Assembly (NCBI GenBank): GCA_015956445.1
Contig: WIUZ02000021.1
Span: 620,001-684,000, forward strand
Reading direction: 5' to 3'
DNA from: Thelephora terrestris
Lineage: Eukaryota > Basidiomycota > Agaricomycetes > Thelephorales > Thelephoraceae
DNA: 64,000 nucleotides
A model generated the notes under the pieces. The model made no database searches. It worked only from the letters and a program-made list of their open reading frames with translations, and was not told where the DNA came from. The first letter of the stretch is position 1, and every line of letters starts with the position of its first letter. The position numbers and the translations under genes were made by a program. Shown here piece by piece: positions 12,796-26,319 of this stretch.

Positions 12796-15157
12796 ATGGT
12801 CTCACAACAAGCAGCACTAGCGATATGCGGAGCCACAGCGGCCTACGTCTGGTACAAACGAAATCGCACCTTTGCGATCAGCGATGTCCCAGGACCAAAG
12901 AATCCATCTTGGATTTACGGTAATTCTGCATTCCCAGCAAAACCAATGGCATTTTCTCATGAAATCCGGAACAGGACATGCGTGGTGGTGGATGTGTGAG
13001 GAGTTCACGGTCGTAGAGAAGAGCATTCTGGAAGAATACGGAACCATATCTCGTTGGAACGGGTCTCTTGGGGTGTGTTTCTTCTCCGGTAGTTAGGCTT
13101 AGTGAGCCCTTCACCAATGTCCTCACGCAGGAAGAACGCTTGTGGGTTGCCGACCCCAAGGCCATCCATCATATCCTCCATGGGTCCAATCGTCTATACG
13201 ATAAACCGAGCTTCATCAGGGAACGAGGTGCAATGGTCATAGATTGGGGTGTCGCCTCGGTCGCGGGTGATTTGCCTCTCATATCTCATGTACTCTATCT
13301 TCTGACTCCGGCCTCAGGAGATGCACATAAACGCCAGAGAAGAGCCATGAACCCAGCCTTCGGTCTCGCCGAAGCCAAGGCTTTGTACTCCTGCTTCGCC
13401 CGGTGTTCTAACTCCGTAAGTCAAAGTCATACTCACAAGCGACCATTGATGTCTGAACCCGGTCTCACATCACTCGATAGCTCGCGGACAAATGGCGCGA
13501 GGTTATTTCGACCACAGGGTCAGAACAAGCTGCGATTATAAACGTCAACACCTGGCTTAGCAAAGCAACGCTTGACGCGTATGTCGCCGAATCGAGAGCA
13601 TTTGCACATGGGTTTCACTGACCTTAGAAATCAGCATTGGCGCAGGTGCTTTCGATTACGACTTTGGCGCTTTAGAAAACACCGACAACAAGTTCACCAA
13701 GTCCTATGTGAACCTGCTGTGAGGATCCCTTCCCTCAAAATTCAAGGACAACAGTGACCAATGTCGTTCACAGTTTTGATGCATTTGGGAAACCCTCTAA
13801 AGCTCGACTATTTTGGTTTGATGCCTTCGCGTGGGCTCCGGAGGGCACAGGTGTCTGGTTTGTTGACAGAAATAAGAGCCCGGGGATGGTAAGACTTCGG
13901 GAGAACAAGAAATACGCGCACGAGGTCGCTGCGAAGCTGATTGAGGAGAAGAGACAAGAACTGAAGGATGGTGCCTCTCGGAAGGACGTCCTCAGCTTGC
14001 TCGGTTTGTCTTGCCTTTCTTTTGTACAGCACGGCAGATGATACAATTTCCAGCCTTTTAGTCAAGGCGAATTCGGCCCTGCGACCAGATATGCGGCTGA
14101 GAGATGACGAAATTATCGCTCAACTTCGGTAAGAGAAGCATCTGCGACAAATAATTACCCCCTTTCAATCTTGATGCAGGACAATCATGTTGGCGGGCCA
14201 CGAAACTACAGCAAAAACGGTCAGCTTCTCCCACATTTCGACTCTCGACCAATCTAAACCGGTCCCGTAGCTGACATTTGTCCTCTGGGAGCTCGCGAAT
14301 AAACGTCATGTCCAAGCAAGACTCCGAGCAGAGATCACGGAGATGTTGGGACGAATCAGAGCCAGAGATGAAATTGATTTCACAGCGAACGACTTCGACT
14401 CCATGCCATACTTGCTCGCTGTGGGAAAGGTTTGTCAAGATTTTGTTCAGCTGTTGACGAGAGCCGACCCTCCACTCCGCATAGGAAGTCTTGAGGGTGT
14501 ATCCTATCCAGCCTGAAGTCCAACGTACACCCAGCAAAGATGACGTCCTGCCCCTCTCTAAGCCCCTCGTTGGTATGTCTGGAAAGCAATACGAAGAATT
14601 ACCAGTTCCAGCAGGGACTACCGTAACAATCTCAACAGTCGGATATAACTTGTACGTTTCCCCTCACTGTTCTACAGCCACCGGGGAGTCATGGCGGTCG
14701 GTGAAACGTTCGCAGGAACAAGGACGTCTGGGGGCCGGACGCTTATGAATTCCGACCGGAACGATGGCTCGAAATGAACGAAAAACCTGAGTCGCCCGTC
14801 GGGGTATACGGAAACCTGTGCGTGGTATAGTTCTACGTCCTTCATGTGTGGGCTGAGACCGTTTGATTCAGCGCTACATTCGGCGGAGGCCACAGGGGTT
14901 GCATTGGGTGGCGATTCGCGTACGTCTCACAGTGCTGCGGTCAAACTCTGAATAGAAGTGAACCAACTGATCCAATGGTTGATAGCATCACTGAGTTGCA
15001 TACGTTCTTGGTTACCCTCATCAGGCAATTTGACTTTTCCCTTGCGGAGGACGGACGGGAAATCAAGAAGACGAGACTGGGGGGCGTAGCGCCAATGGTG
15101 GTCGGAGAAGTCCACAAGGGACCGCAGATGCCGCTCAAGGTTACCATTCTTGAGTAG
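12796..15157 (+). CDS. Cytochrome P450 monooxygenase
   Basis: A haem-thiolate monooxygenase anchored to the ER membrane. The proposed start (MVSQQAALAICGATAAYVW) gives an N-terminal hydrophobic anchor followed by the proline-rich hinge DVPGPKNPSW. Then come EERLWVADPKAIHHIL, the C-helix HKRQRRAMNPAF, the I-helix motif AGHETTAKT (about 14198-14220), the ExxR motif as EVLRVYP (from 14488), PERW near 14757 and the haem-binding loop FGGGHRGCIG with the axial Cys (about 14880-14910). The last intron (14920-14985) joins GWRFA to ITELHTFLVTLI. About ten or more short introns are present; several borders are approximate. All P450 signature motifs are intact, so it looks functional. The CYP family and substrate cannot be told from this sequence. 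Confidence 0.9.
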
Positions 15158-16069
15158 GGTGTAGTAGTGATTTAGCGTAGTTGAACACAGAGTCTGGCAC
15201 ACGATCTCGTGTAAGCACAATTCTGTGTCCGAATGATGAATCATGAGGGTCTCTGGAAGCCGCCGTGAGGCGGCAACACTCAGAACGGCGACGGAAGGGA
15301 CAACGGTTTGTCTTGCGAGAGAGAGAGAGAGAGAGAGAGACAGGTATCCTACTGTAATCGAGGTCGAATACTGTTTATATACTGTACTGTAATTCAACAT
15401 GAACATAATGACGTCGTAATCATGGGAGCATGATTACAGTCTCCCTGGTGCATCCATCGACAAGGTTGATGAGATATTTTGGTTGTATCTTGGTTCATTG
15501 TTGTTTCTCGATGCCACATAGTGCCCTCAAAATCTTCGACGAGGCTTCCGGCGATCCATTGCGACAGCCTCGAAAGATCCAACCAATCTCTCTCCGGTAT
15601 CAAGTCACCGTCTGTTTTGACTACGCTGGTGAGGGGAGGCGGCGAAAGTGCCATTTTTACGAGGACTGCGATGGAGCTATTCAAGTGTGGTGTGCCGGGC
15701 TTCTCCTGGCGAACACGAGATTTTCATGATGTAAACTTGGGTGGTCGGACCCTGTATATGTGTGTTAGCCGTCGCCTTCGCCGCAGTTGCTGGGACCAAA
15801 GCCGTCGTAGTCATAATCTCGTTGAGAAATTGTCAGCAGCCTTGACCGTGGGCCATGTGAGGATTCACCGATGTAGTGGACAGACAAAACTGTAATGCAC
15901 CCTCCACACAGCTGAAACAAACGATGATCATATCGGTGTTCCCTTCTAGTGATCCGTAAAACATGGAAGTTCCGATCGACGGATCCTGCGTCGATGTTTG
16001 GAAGGATATCGTACAAACGTTGGGAAGATTATACGACGACAGTCCTACCCTGAGTGCCAAGAATTCTGA
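15158..16069. other. Intergenic stretch between convergent genes
   Basis: The P450 (+) and rim20 homologue (-) converge here, so this holds two 3' ends. Apart from a GA microsatellite no gene or repeat was recognised. Confidence 0.55.
15317..15340. repeat. (GA)n microsatellite
   Basis: A run of about 12 GA dinucleotides just downstream of the P450 stop codon. Confidence 0.9.
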
Positions 16070-19000
16070 TTACCTCCCACCACGAGCCATGGTTTTAGAA
16101 CGGTTGGTTACCAGAGGCGGGGGAGGCAATGCCAATTCCTCCCAATCATCGGAGTCCGGAGGCGGCAAACCTAGCCCCTGAATATTTGAGGGGAGCTCAC
16201 TTGGAGACAAGGGTGCTGTTAGCGGATTGTTGGAGTCTGTTTCTTTGTGCGAGTTATCGAGTGACATGGAAGTCATCGACCGTGTGATGAGCCTGGGGGC
16301 GGGTCAGCTCCCAATTGTCTGGAGGGGGACCCACAAAGAACAAACATACTCCAATTCAGATGAACGTTGGTTCGTCCATTGCTGACATTCATCCTTGAAT
16401 CCCTTCAGGAGAGCTAAGAATTCTTGGTGGAACTGGTGACGTTAGAGCCCGTGCTCTACTTCAGCGCAAGACAAGTCGGTAACGAACCTTGGTGCCTTCG
16501 GCAAGGTTAGCCTCGATTTCTTTGCATTTGTGATACGCGAGTTCGAGGGATTGAATCGCGTGTTCGCGCTCTTTGACAACGGGGTCATCCTGCCTCGACG
16601 CTATCAGCGCCTGATTACGCTCCTAAGTCCGATGAGTCAACATTTTCTCCAAGCTCCCAATGTTCTGAGATAACAAACCCTCAACTGTGACAAAAGGTCC
16701 TTTTGGGTTGTATCCCCTTCCTCTAGGGCACTCTTGAACTTGTCGTACTTGCTCATCTCTTGCTCAAAGGTATCTTCGAACATGGTCGGTTGCACTTCGG
16801 TCCATTGCTCGACACCTGCCGCTTCTCGTAACACTCGACTGGTTATGTCATCCGACTCAGCCGCAAATCTTGCTCGTTGTACGGTCTGAGACCGCGAGTT
16901 TTTCAGGTCCTCCAGCTTCTCTAGAAGAGCTCGTAGATCTCTAGCGCATCTCCTCGTCTCCTGGTTCACGTTGGAAGTATTTTTTCCGGGAACGACCGTG
17001 GGTGACGGGACGGATGCCTCTAAAGTTTCCTGTGAGTGCATCACATAAGGAGTTGGTTGTCAGGTGAAGAAGGAAGGCTCCTACTTCGTCCCAACACAAT
17101 TGTTCTATGATCTCTTTCCACTCATCCCACTTATTCCGCACTTGTTTGTCGCTCGCAGAGGCTTGTTCAAGTACCTTCAGATACCTCGAATGTTTCACGA
17201 TCAGATCCGAATTAGCTTCGTGGGACTGCGGTCGCTCCAGATCGTGTCCTTCCCGGAAATTCTCGTCCTCTTCCGCTTCATCGTCAAGAATCCCAATGGC
17301 CTAGGATCGGGTGAGAAATTTCGTCAAACCCACAATATCTGCCGCGGTACCTCTTCCAGGGTGCTATGATTCCGAAAAGACAGTCCTTCAATTACATCCA
17401 ACGAGTTCTCGATCAGTGAGGGCGTGTTGTGCCCTCTAATCTCCCTCGCCTTGGCCAGAAGGCTCGGAGGAAGACTAATCGGTTTTCCTAATGCGTCTAG
17501 CACGGCAGGAAGGCTCAGGGATTTTTTCACCCTTTCGTTCTTTGAGCCCAGAGGCGAAACGAGTAAAATTGATAAACTCACGCATCTATTTCCTCATTCA
17601 ACTCGACCGCATACCCAACGATTTCATCTGAAATGAAGCCGTCCTTCCTATGATTATAAATGTCTGCCAAGATATGTTCACGATCTAAGTCTCTGCTCTG
17701 GAGCGGAAGCACGAACCGATCGCTTTCCTGGTTCCCAATGCAAGTAGCTCTCCAAATATTACACCATCCCGCTGAATGACGCTTTGCGGATCGGTAAGAG
17801 TAGATGGCACGTCGGACTTGACCATAGATGCAGGGGAAATTGGCTGAAGAGACGTAAGCGAAGGAGGGACCTGGTGGTAAATCAAGTCGTTATCGCGTTC
17901 CGCTCTCTTGAGATCATTCTCCACAGCGCTTAGCAATGACTAAAAGGGGCAGTAAGTATCTTAGCCACTTGTCCCACTCATCAACACCAACGTTCAGGTC
18001 ATTGAGTACAGAAGCTGAGGCACCACCCTTTCGCGCAATGTCTATACCTTCCTTGGCTTTTTTCCGGGCGGACTGAAGCCTGCCAATCTCTTGGCCATAC
18101 CTACACGAGATTAGATATCGAATGCATGCGGCGACTTGGGGCGTACTTCCGGCCTTCCAGCTCTTCGTTGGCTTTTCGATATTGGGCGGCAGCATCGAAA
18201 TGCAGCGCTTTGGATTGTATATGAACGAGCCAGTTCTATGATATTATCAGGCAATGAGGGTCTTAACCTGCAAAGGCACACACCGAAGGGAAGAGGTGCT
18301 TTATGGAAGGGGATGCCTCTCGAACGCTCAATGCCGCTTGATCATAATAAATAGAAACCTAGGGGAGCTCAGACCAGCTGTACGTCGTGATTGGATACAC
18401 GCGATCTTTACCTGTGTAGACAATCGTGCAATTATGCTATTAGAACTATCTGATGGGCGTTAGTAACTTCCGACAAACAACGCCACGCAGACGCACTCGG
18501 TCTCGTGAGCACTAGTTGCCAGGCGCACTCTTGAGCTTGCCCGAGCATGAGAAGTTCCAGACTGTTGATGAAGGCATTTGTGAACTCCAACGGGGGTTCC
18601 GCATCATCCAACGACTTGTAGAATCTGGGAAGGACCGAAGTTCCCAAGTATTTCAAGACGCCCGCGGCCTGCTACTTCCACCCCCGCGTCAGAGGCCAGG
18701 ATTCGGGCGGCGGTACAATAAAGTTACCTGGTAATACTTTGACGCCGTTTTGAGTCCATCGGGACTTGACCTATCCTCGGCGTAGGCAATCTGAGAGTAA
18801 AGGGAAGCCAAGTTGAAGAGAACCGCGCATCTCTCGTACACAATATTCGACAGAGATATTGGTCTTGTGTTAGAGGACGCAAACGCCAGTGAATACGGGA
18901 TCTCAAGCCCTATCTAATCATATGTGGCCTCAGTCCGAGCGGTCAATTAAAACAGAAGGCGCCTACATCAGCAGGAAGCTTCGTCAAGATGAACACCAAC

Positions 19001-19258
19001 TGAGCGTGGTAGCTAGATGGAGATTAGTCACGACGTAATCTTTGTTCGGATGGTCACACACTCGAGGAAGGGTTGGATGAGATCGACGTGGATGACGTCA
19101 CTCAAGGTGCGCTTCCGAAAGGATTCCCATTGTTTGAAATCCCATTTGAAGGCGTCTGGATTGGAATCGGGGAGGTTGTCTTGAATGTACTTTCGAGCAG
19201 CCTGGGCGACGGGGATCACCGAGGTCTTCTTCAAAGGGAGCGCAAGTAGGTTTGACAT
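16070..19258 (-). CDS. rim20: pH-response regulator Rim20/PalA (Bro1 domain and V domain)
   Basis: Rim20/PalA is an ALIX-family scaffold that brings the Rim13/PalB protease and the Rim101/PacC factor to ESCRT-III at endosomes for alkaline-pH signalling. The N-terminus MSNLLALPLKKT at 19258 matches the family start. Exons then read WDFKQWESFRKRTL, YHAQLVFILTKLPAD, the Bro1 core NIVYERCAVLFNLASLYSQI (near 18840), AAGVLKYLGTSVLPRF, NWLVHIQSKALHFDAAAQYR, then the segment YGQEIGRLQSARKKAKEGID and ERDNDLIYHQVPPSL. The V domain follows (LPPSLLAKAREIRG; KVLEQASASDKQVRNKWDEW; ARDLRALLEKLEDLK; IASRQDDPVVKEREHAIQSL). The C-terminus is proline-rich (WEELALPPPP) and stops with TAA at 16070. About ten short introns interrupt it; borders are approximate. 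No lesion seen. It converges with the P450 and shares no obvious regulation. Confidence 0.92.
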
Positions 19259-20602
19259 CGAAAGCACGATATCCCACGTGCAGGTACGAAAGCGTTCGTA
19301 TTAAATCGGGTTGGCAGCAAGTCAGACGTTCGGATGTCGCCAACAAACTTGTGGCGCACCAGGGCGAGTGGTGGTCGATGAGGCAGTGTATGAGAGGACG
19401 TTCGGCAAACCCCGATTGAACTTTGATCAAATAACCCTCGACGGTCGCGTCTCGGTCGCGTCTTTGCTGAGGGCTGGAACGCGCTTGCCGGCCCGGTGCT
19501 CCACTGTATCTTGTAGTTTGCTGGCGGGAGTACCTTGGTGCGGGACTTTGTTCGGTTCTCCAAACGGGCTACCGTCTGCTACCGTCCTCGTTTGGCGATT
19601 CACATACAGTCTCTCCTCAGTGGCAACCGTCACACTTCAAAGTGGCACTTCTGCAATCTAACAGCGCTCAGCAATGTTGATGCGCTGCCGATTCAGCACA
19701 GAACCGGTATCGCTATCAGGATTTTGTAAACTCCAGGTGAACTCCCACCAACATCCCAGCGTTTGAGCCGGAAACGTTCCACCTGTGAGGTAGTGCGAGG
19801 TCCCCACGGTAAGCAGTTCCCAATTACTGGTTAACCCCAAACCAACTGTTCTTGGACGCTAACGTTCACCACGAGGATGCACCGCAAACTCAATGACGCT
19901 CTCACTTCCGCGTTGCCTGAGCGTTTGCCATGGTAACCTCGGTTCCGTGCTGAATTCATGATGCTGACAGACGGGCGTCCGTGGCATATTTGACACCAAC
20001 CGCTGTGGTTCCCGGCTTTGTGGCCCTATATGGAACAGGATTTGTTCTCTTCGCAAGCGTCGTAACCTTTGGCAATGCCGAAGAGTGGCGCGCCGCGTGG
20101 TGATGTATCTGAAGTCGGTCTCAAACCGCAAGCATTTGTGCGATCAGTGACGCGAACGGCCGCCTGTGATATTTTGCCGGCCCATTTTTGTACCGATTTT
20201 TTTTCCAAAATTTTTTGGGTTGTGTACCGTAGTTTGTGAGCCCATAATTACCCATATCTTCATTTGCTGCGGGACCGTTATTTGGGGACCAGACCCTTCT
20301 TATTGTGGTGGCGTCCCATCGGGGGATGCCGAGGTTGCCATTTCGCTCTAGCGTTGAGCGGTTCGGATTAGTACCTTCGCTCTCGACCGCGTTTGTTGTA
20401 TCACCATCCCTCACTCTATCTCTTCCCCCTCCCTTACTTCGTCGACTGTACTCTAACCCCCTGACAACCGCCGTCGCCTCCAAGTATCATATTCCCCGGA
20501 TCCTCCCTTCGGTTTTGCCAGGCTGCAAAACGCCTTGTCTCTCATAGTTGACCTATACCACATACCCGTCAACTTTGAAGATCACCCTTCCAACCCTCAA
20601 TT
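19259..20602. other. Divergent intergenic region (rim20 / RasGAP promoters)
   Basis: The two neighbouring genes point away from each other, so both promoters should lie here. A pyrimidine-rich leader (about 20395-20600) precedes the RasGAP start. Short open frames on both strands show no family motif. No RNA gene recognised. Confidence 0.5.
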
Positions 20603-23429
20603 ATGTCTACGTTTGCAGAACCCAACTCCCCAGGGAGCATGCGACGCCTCACCAACAGAAATACGAACCGATACAGCGTCACCGCTCTGTTCAGTATGGC
20701 CGCTGAACAGGATGCGGACGTCGATGACGAACTAGCTAGAGGTGCATGCTCTTAATATCTTTTACTCGCCTTATGTACTCAGCTCTTTCCAGCCCAGAAG
20801 CGTTTGAGGGACCTCAAAGCCCGCATTTCTGCTCAATCCAAAAAGAATTTTGTACTTGAGCGTGATGTTCGTTTTCTCGATTCCCGAATAGCCTTGTTGA
20901 TTCAGAACCGTATGGCCTTGGACGAAGTCAGTCCGACAAATCGATTTTTCGAGTCGGGGTGTCGTTACTCATCAACCCATCTAGCAAAACGAGGTCGAGC
21001 GACATCTCGAAGACGTTGATCCAGAAGAAGGCCATTTCCCCGACGACAGGAAAATCCAACAGTACTCCAACCTCTTCTTCCTTCTACAATCAGAACCTCG
21101 TCATATCGCCGCCCTATGCCGTCTCGTCAGCTTATCCGAAATCGACACCCTCCTCCAGACTGTCATGTTCACGCTATACGGAAATCAGTACGAAAGTCGC
21201 GAAGAACACTTGTTATTGACTATGTTTCAGTCAGTTTTGTCGGCTCAGTTCGAAACGGCTACCGAGTTCGGCTCTCTGTTGCGAGCCAACACCCCCGTCT
21301 CCCGCATGATGACAACTTACACACGGCGTGGCCCTGGTCAAAGCTATCTGAAGAGTGTCCTAGCTGAGCGTATCAATAGTCTTATCGAACACAAGGACTT
21401 AAACCTGGAGATTAATCCTGTAAAGGCAAGTCGTCTTCTCAATTTAACGATGCCGTCAGCACTCATTCATTAATACCCCACACCAGGTTTATGAACAGAT
21501 GGTTAATCAGATTGAGGAGGAAACGGGTTCTCTCCCGCCAAATCTCCCCCGCGGAGTCCCGCCCGAAGTTGCCCAAGCCAACCCGGACGTCCAAGCGATC
21601 ATCGCCCCACGGTTGACGATGCTCATGGAAATTGCGAATAGCTTCCTCATGACCATTATCGAGAGTATGGACAGCGTCCCTTACGGAATCAGGTGGATCT
21701 GCAAGCAGATCCGCAGTCTGACCAGGGTTCGGGGTCAATTGTTCTCCAGTCCATGGCTCTCTGACCTTGTTTTCTCGGTTACAGCGAAAGTATCCAGAGG
21801 CAACGGACTATGCTATCTGTTCACTTATTGGAGGATTCTTCTTTCTGCGATTCATCAATCCCGCAGTCGTCACACCGCAAGCGTATATGTTGGTCGATGG
21901 CGTTCCTGCGAAACACCCGAGGAGGACTTTGACGTTGGTAGGTTTTGGCTGCCTGTTCTAGTCGTAATAAGCAGCTGACCTGTCGTTTGTAGATTGCCAA
22001 AATGCTTCAAAATTTGGCGAACAAACCCTCCTATGCAAAGGAAGCCTACATGATCACTCTCAATCCCTTCGTCGAAAACAACAAAGCACGGATCAATCAG
22101 TTCTTGAACAACTTGTGCGAGGTTGGAGACTTCTACGATACACTCGAGGTTCGCAGTCGTGGCGTCGACCTTTCCCCTTCGAGCTAGTTGATTGACGGGA
22201 TGATCCCAGATGGACCAATATATGGCACTTTCTAAGAAGGACCTTGTCATCCACATCACCCTCAACGAGCTGTACAATACACACTCTCTGATCCTACAAC
22301 ACATCGAAACGCTTGTGAGTAAATGTTCTCTTCAACCTCCCGGTCCACTTCTCACACTCTTTCTCAGTCTCCTAACGATAAGCAACACTTGCGTATCCTC
22401 ACTGATGAACTCGGAGCCGCTCCTGCTCAAGTCCCCCGAAAGGAGAATCGCACACTCGAGCTCCAACTGTACAGCCGATGGGAGACACCCATCCAAGACA
22501 TTCAGAGTGCTCTTATGGACTCAGTCTCCTCAAGTGATATGCTCTACATGGAGGCCAAATCTATTTTTGTCCAACTCATTCGATCCCTGCCGCACGTCGC
22601 TGAGCGGAGGCCTTATAACCTAGCAGCGATCGCCGAACGCGCTGCTACCACCAAAGATGCCACACTTGTTCGTAAGGGTATCAAGGTGAAGGAGATGATA
22701 CGAGAGCTGGAGGAGCAGAAAATTGTTGACAAAGCCGACGGCTACAAGTTGATGCAGGAGGAAGTGGCTGCTGAGCTGGTGCATCTTGGGAACCTCAAGG
22801 ACAAGGTCATCCAGGAAACCAAATCCTTAGATGCCGTGTACAAGACCATCTGCGACCACAACAACTACCTCCGTGGACAACTTGAGCAGTACAAGGCTTA
22901 CCTCCAGAATGTTCGTCTGACCGCCTCGAAGGACAAGGGCTCCACGACTGCAGTCGGTGTCGTTACCGTTGGCGGAAAGGAAAAGAAACCTTCTAAACCT
23001 CAGGTTCTTGGCCCCTATCGTTTCACCCACGCGCAACTCGAAAAGGAAGGCATCATCGTTGAAAGTAACGTTCCAGATAATAGGTGAGTTCTACCATTCG
23101 TTACAAGGCTATAGGTGGACGGGTAACTGATCCGTGGATTTCGAATATCAGGCGTCCCAACATTTACTTCAATATCACTTCGCCCACGCCTGGAACGTTT
23201 ATTATTGCATTGCACTACAAAGGGAGAGAAAAGGCGATTCTTGAGATGGATCTCAACATTGACGATTTGTTGGAAAAGGTTGGTTGCCATCGCATCGCCG
23301 CTATGACCCCTCCACTAACATGTTCACTATCAGCAAAAGGACAACAAACATCTCCTTGACCTCGAGTATGTTCAACTGAACGTACCAAAGGTGCTGGGGC
23401 TCCTCAAGAAAGTGTTTGCTAAGCGATAG
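20603..23429 (+). CDS. gap1: Ras GTPase-activating protein (S. pombe Gap1/Sar1-like, RasGAP plus RasGAP_C)
   Basis: Stimulates GTP hydrolysis by Ras and so switches Ras signalling off. It starts [19 protein letters not shown] at 20603. A coiled coil ([17 protein letters not shown]) precedes the RasGAP domain. There, [13 protein letters not shown] carries the likely arginine finger and [11 protein letters not shown] is the classic FLRFINPA signature. The segment [19 protein letters not shown] closes the domain. The C-terminal half ([20 protein letters not shown] ... [19 protein letters not shown] ... [20 protein letters not shown]) matches the RasGAP C-terminal domain of the IQGAP/Gap1 group. 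IQ or calponin domains are absent, which favours the Gap1/Sar1 subgroup over IQGAP. About ten short introns are present. It ends KKVFAKR with TAG at 23427-23429. Complete by eye. Confidence 0.92.
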
Positions 23430-23978
23430 ATACCCCCTTTGCTCTTTGCCCAGTTTCCGCCCCCGCTACCTCACGGCAACCCCCCTCGGATTTATATCAT
23501 CAGTTCATTCGGATTTTCGTGTCCATATTCTATGTTCTGCGGTTTTGCCGGAGCCCCTTCATCAGGTATTAGATGGTTCTCTATTTGTTCCTTTATTCCT
23601 CCTCTCCTTTCTTTCCCCCTTACCTTTGATCCCTGTGAACTCATACCTTGACTGTATCGTATACTCTATCGCGTAGCATGTACGGCTCGTTTACCTGACT
23701 GTTAATCTGTGCCAGTTGATTTCATCTCAAACGCGTGCTCTCTTCGGTCATAGCCACAGTTTGAGTTTCAGTTTGGCGCTCCGGGACTTAGAGACCGACG
23801 TCGGCTTACCGCTTCCGCCCAACCTGGGCGGAAGCAGTCTAATAAAACTCCATTCCCACTCTCCTTTCTGCCACCACCCCGGCCTTGACCTCTTTCGTTA
23901 CGAATTCGGATGCCATCCTTTGCCCGAGCTGTGCGCCCTTGAAATCCCCCAAGTGTACAAATCGCGCTCGGTTCTCAA
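23430..23978. other. Intergenic stretch, no gene seen
   Basis: Pyrimidine-rich 3' flank of the RasGAP gene and promoter of the protease gene. Nothing further recognised. Confidence 0.55.
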
Positions 23979-26319
23979 ATGCTGCTCTCAGTTGCTCTGT
24001 TCGTCTCCTTAACTACCTTTCTTGGTTGCGTCGCGTCAAGTACGGATCCCAATCCAAATCATGCAGCGGACGTGAGGAGGCCGCGCGGGCTTGCGCCCCG
24101 CCAGAATATTGCAGGGGTCAGGTTGGGTTCATCGAACAATACCTCGGGGTCAGGGATCACCCGCCTCGTTTTGGCCAGTGATCAGAGGTGCGTTTTGAGC
24201 TATCCTACCCTACTTCGAGCGGCCTTCAATGCTCAGCTCGATGACAGCTCATATTATGCCACCATTGCTGCGGGGAACATCACCTTCAGACTGGCGGTAG
24301 ACACGGCGTCATCGGACACGCTTATCGCCTCGACCGACTGCGTGTCAAATGCCTGTCGCTCAATCCCAAAGTACCCACTGAAATATCAGAGCCCCACGTT
24401 CGTCTCTCTCAACGGAAACTCGACAACGTTCAACGTGAGCTACGCAGACGGAACTTGTGCGTGCAATTTTGATAGCGTCTACCGGCCCCCCATTTCATTT
24501 GTGATTCACCCCCTATATGCTGCAGTCTCGAGCGGGTATGTCGCTCGCGAGTCCGTGAGGGTTGCAAACCTTACTGTACCAGACCAAGCGTTCGGTAATG
24601 CCCCGTTCCTCCGCTGTCTTTTGGTCGATCAGCTGACTTCTGTTGGTTCAGGCGTTGTCAACGAGACGACCGTCTCCTTTACCAACGAAATCAGTGGTAT
24701 ATTGGGCCTTGGCTTCCCTCGCCTGTCCCAGATTTATAACACCAGTGCGCACGGTAATGATTTCCCTGCCACACGAGTCCCGAGAAGCAATTTCCTGACG
24801 TGAGGCATGATAGGAACTCCGTTCTTTTCGGCCTTGGCGCAGCGTGCGATCGTTGACTATCCCATCTTTGGCATCTATCTTACACGCAATTATACGGGCA
24901 CGCTCTCCCTTGGTCAGTCTATCAACACTATTGTCACGATAGCGAGAGCACTTACCAGCGGACCGCCATCAAAAGGTGCTATCGATTCGGGCGTCGTGAA
25001 CAACATAAGCAACATCGAATGGCACGATGTCGTTCCTTTCGCACCTCAGGGTGCCTCCAATAATGTGTCCAGCTATCTATATTGGGCGCTCCAGTTGTCC
25101 TCGATTTCCGTAAGTCTACGATCAGCACATAGCTTGAGCACGTCGCTAATTGGTTCTACACAGGTAAACGGCACCAGCTTTACCCCTGTCCCCACATATC
25201 CGTCCGTCACCCCAGATATCGGCTCCCTTGCAATCCTTGATGTGTAAGTATTTTCGTTACCCAGTAACGATCGCCACCAAATTTAGCGCAACTTCACTAC
25301 AGGGGTACCCCTGGGATATATGGTCCCTACAATGACGTTTCAAATATTTATTCCCTTATACCCGGTAGTAGGCTCGTGGATGAGGGTAAGTGCAAACGTC
25401 GTGTTTGGTTGACGGAGATTAACAAAACACAGGAGGGCAATGGGCGATTCCTTGCGACACTCTGGTCACCATGTCGTTCTCATTCGGGTGAGGAATCTTG
25501 GCGTTGTTGCAGCCAAAAACGGTGGTCTAACGTCACCTACCCAAGGGGTCAAAACTTCACATTACAGCCAACTGATTACATGATTGGTCCCGCATCTGGA
25601 AACCCTAACATGTGCCTGACGTGGCCTCGTGCGAGCCCCCCTACCCCAGACGGCGTCGACTGGCAACTGGGTACGTTTTGGACTGCTGTCATTGGATATG
25701 CGCTCATGCTCATTCCCTCCCAGGCTCCGCGTTTCTTCGTTCCGTATACAGTATCTATGAGTAAGTGTCCCTCACTTTCAGGGATCACCCCATTCAATAG
25801 TCTCTGGTCAGCTATGGTATCGATACGATGGAGCCCCCTATTATTGGGCTGTACCCCCTCAACAATCAAACAACCCTCCAGCAGAACTCTACCTTCCTCT
25901 CTTCATATTTCTCCCTCAATACCGCGACCATCGCCACAACACTTCCCAATTCATTACTCTCCCCGCCCTCCTACACAACCCCCCCTTACGCTTTCAATAC
26001 CTCTGTCGTTGCTGAACCAGGGGAAATTGTATCATCCGAACTGGGAACGAGTACCTACTCGCCAATGTTCGGGACCGTGCCCACTCCCCAGCCGACAGCG
26101 ATCCCGACAGTCAGTTTGACACCCAATGTGATCACGCTCCTCGTCACGAACCATAATAGCGTTTCGACGAGCGTAAGCACCGCGATGGATGACCAAGCCT
26201 CTCTAGGCGTTCCGTACGGGTGGACCAGCAGTGGGTCAATCGGACGATATACCGCACCATCTTTGGTGACCACGGCTTCATTATTCTTGCTTTCGTTCGT
26301 CGTGTTTTCGATGTCATAG
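23979..26319 (+). CDS. Pepsin-like aspartic protease (family A1), probably GPI-anchored
   Basis: A secretory protein with signal peptide (MLLSVALFVSLTTFLGCVAS) and pepsin fold. The first catalytic Asp is in the VDTASSD motif (about residue 88); DTAS in place of DTGS is seen in this mushroom subgroup. The middle holds NISGILGLGFPRLS-type flap and core sequence with many N-glycosylation sites. The second catalytic position reads AILDVGTPGIYGP, with Val where DTG has Thr. The C-terminus is Ser/Thr-rich and ends in a hydrophobic tail (LVTTASLFLLSFVVFSMS), as expected for GPI attachment or a C-terminal membrane helix. An intron at 24188-24247 joins ASDQ to SSYYATIAAG; five or six more lie downstream, approximate. 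Complete by eye. Whether it is an active protease is not certain given the second motif. Confidence 0.85.

Noticed and set aside
19098-20547. Open frames around 100-120 codons in the rim20-RasGAP spacer
   Set aside because: No conserved motif, mutual overlap on both strands and promoter position make a gene unlikely.
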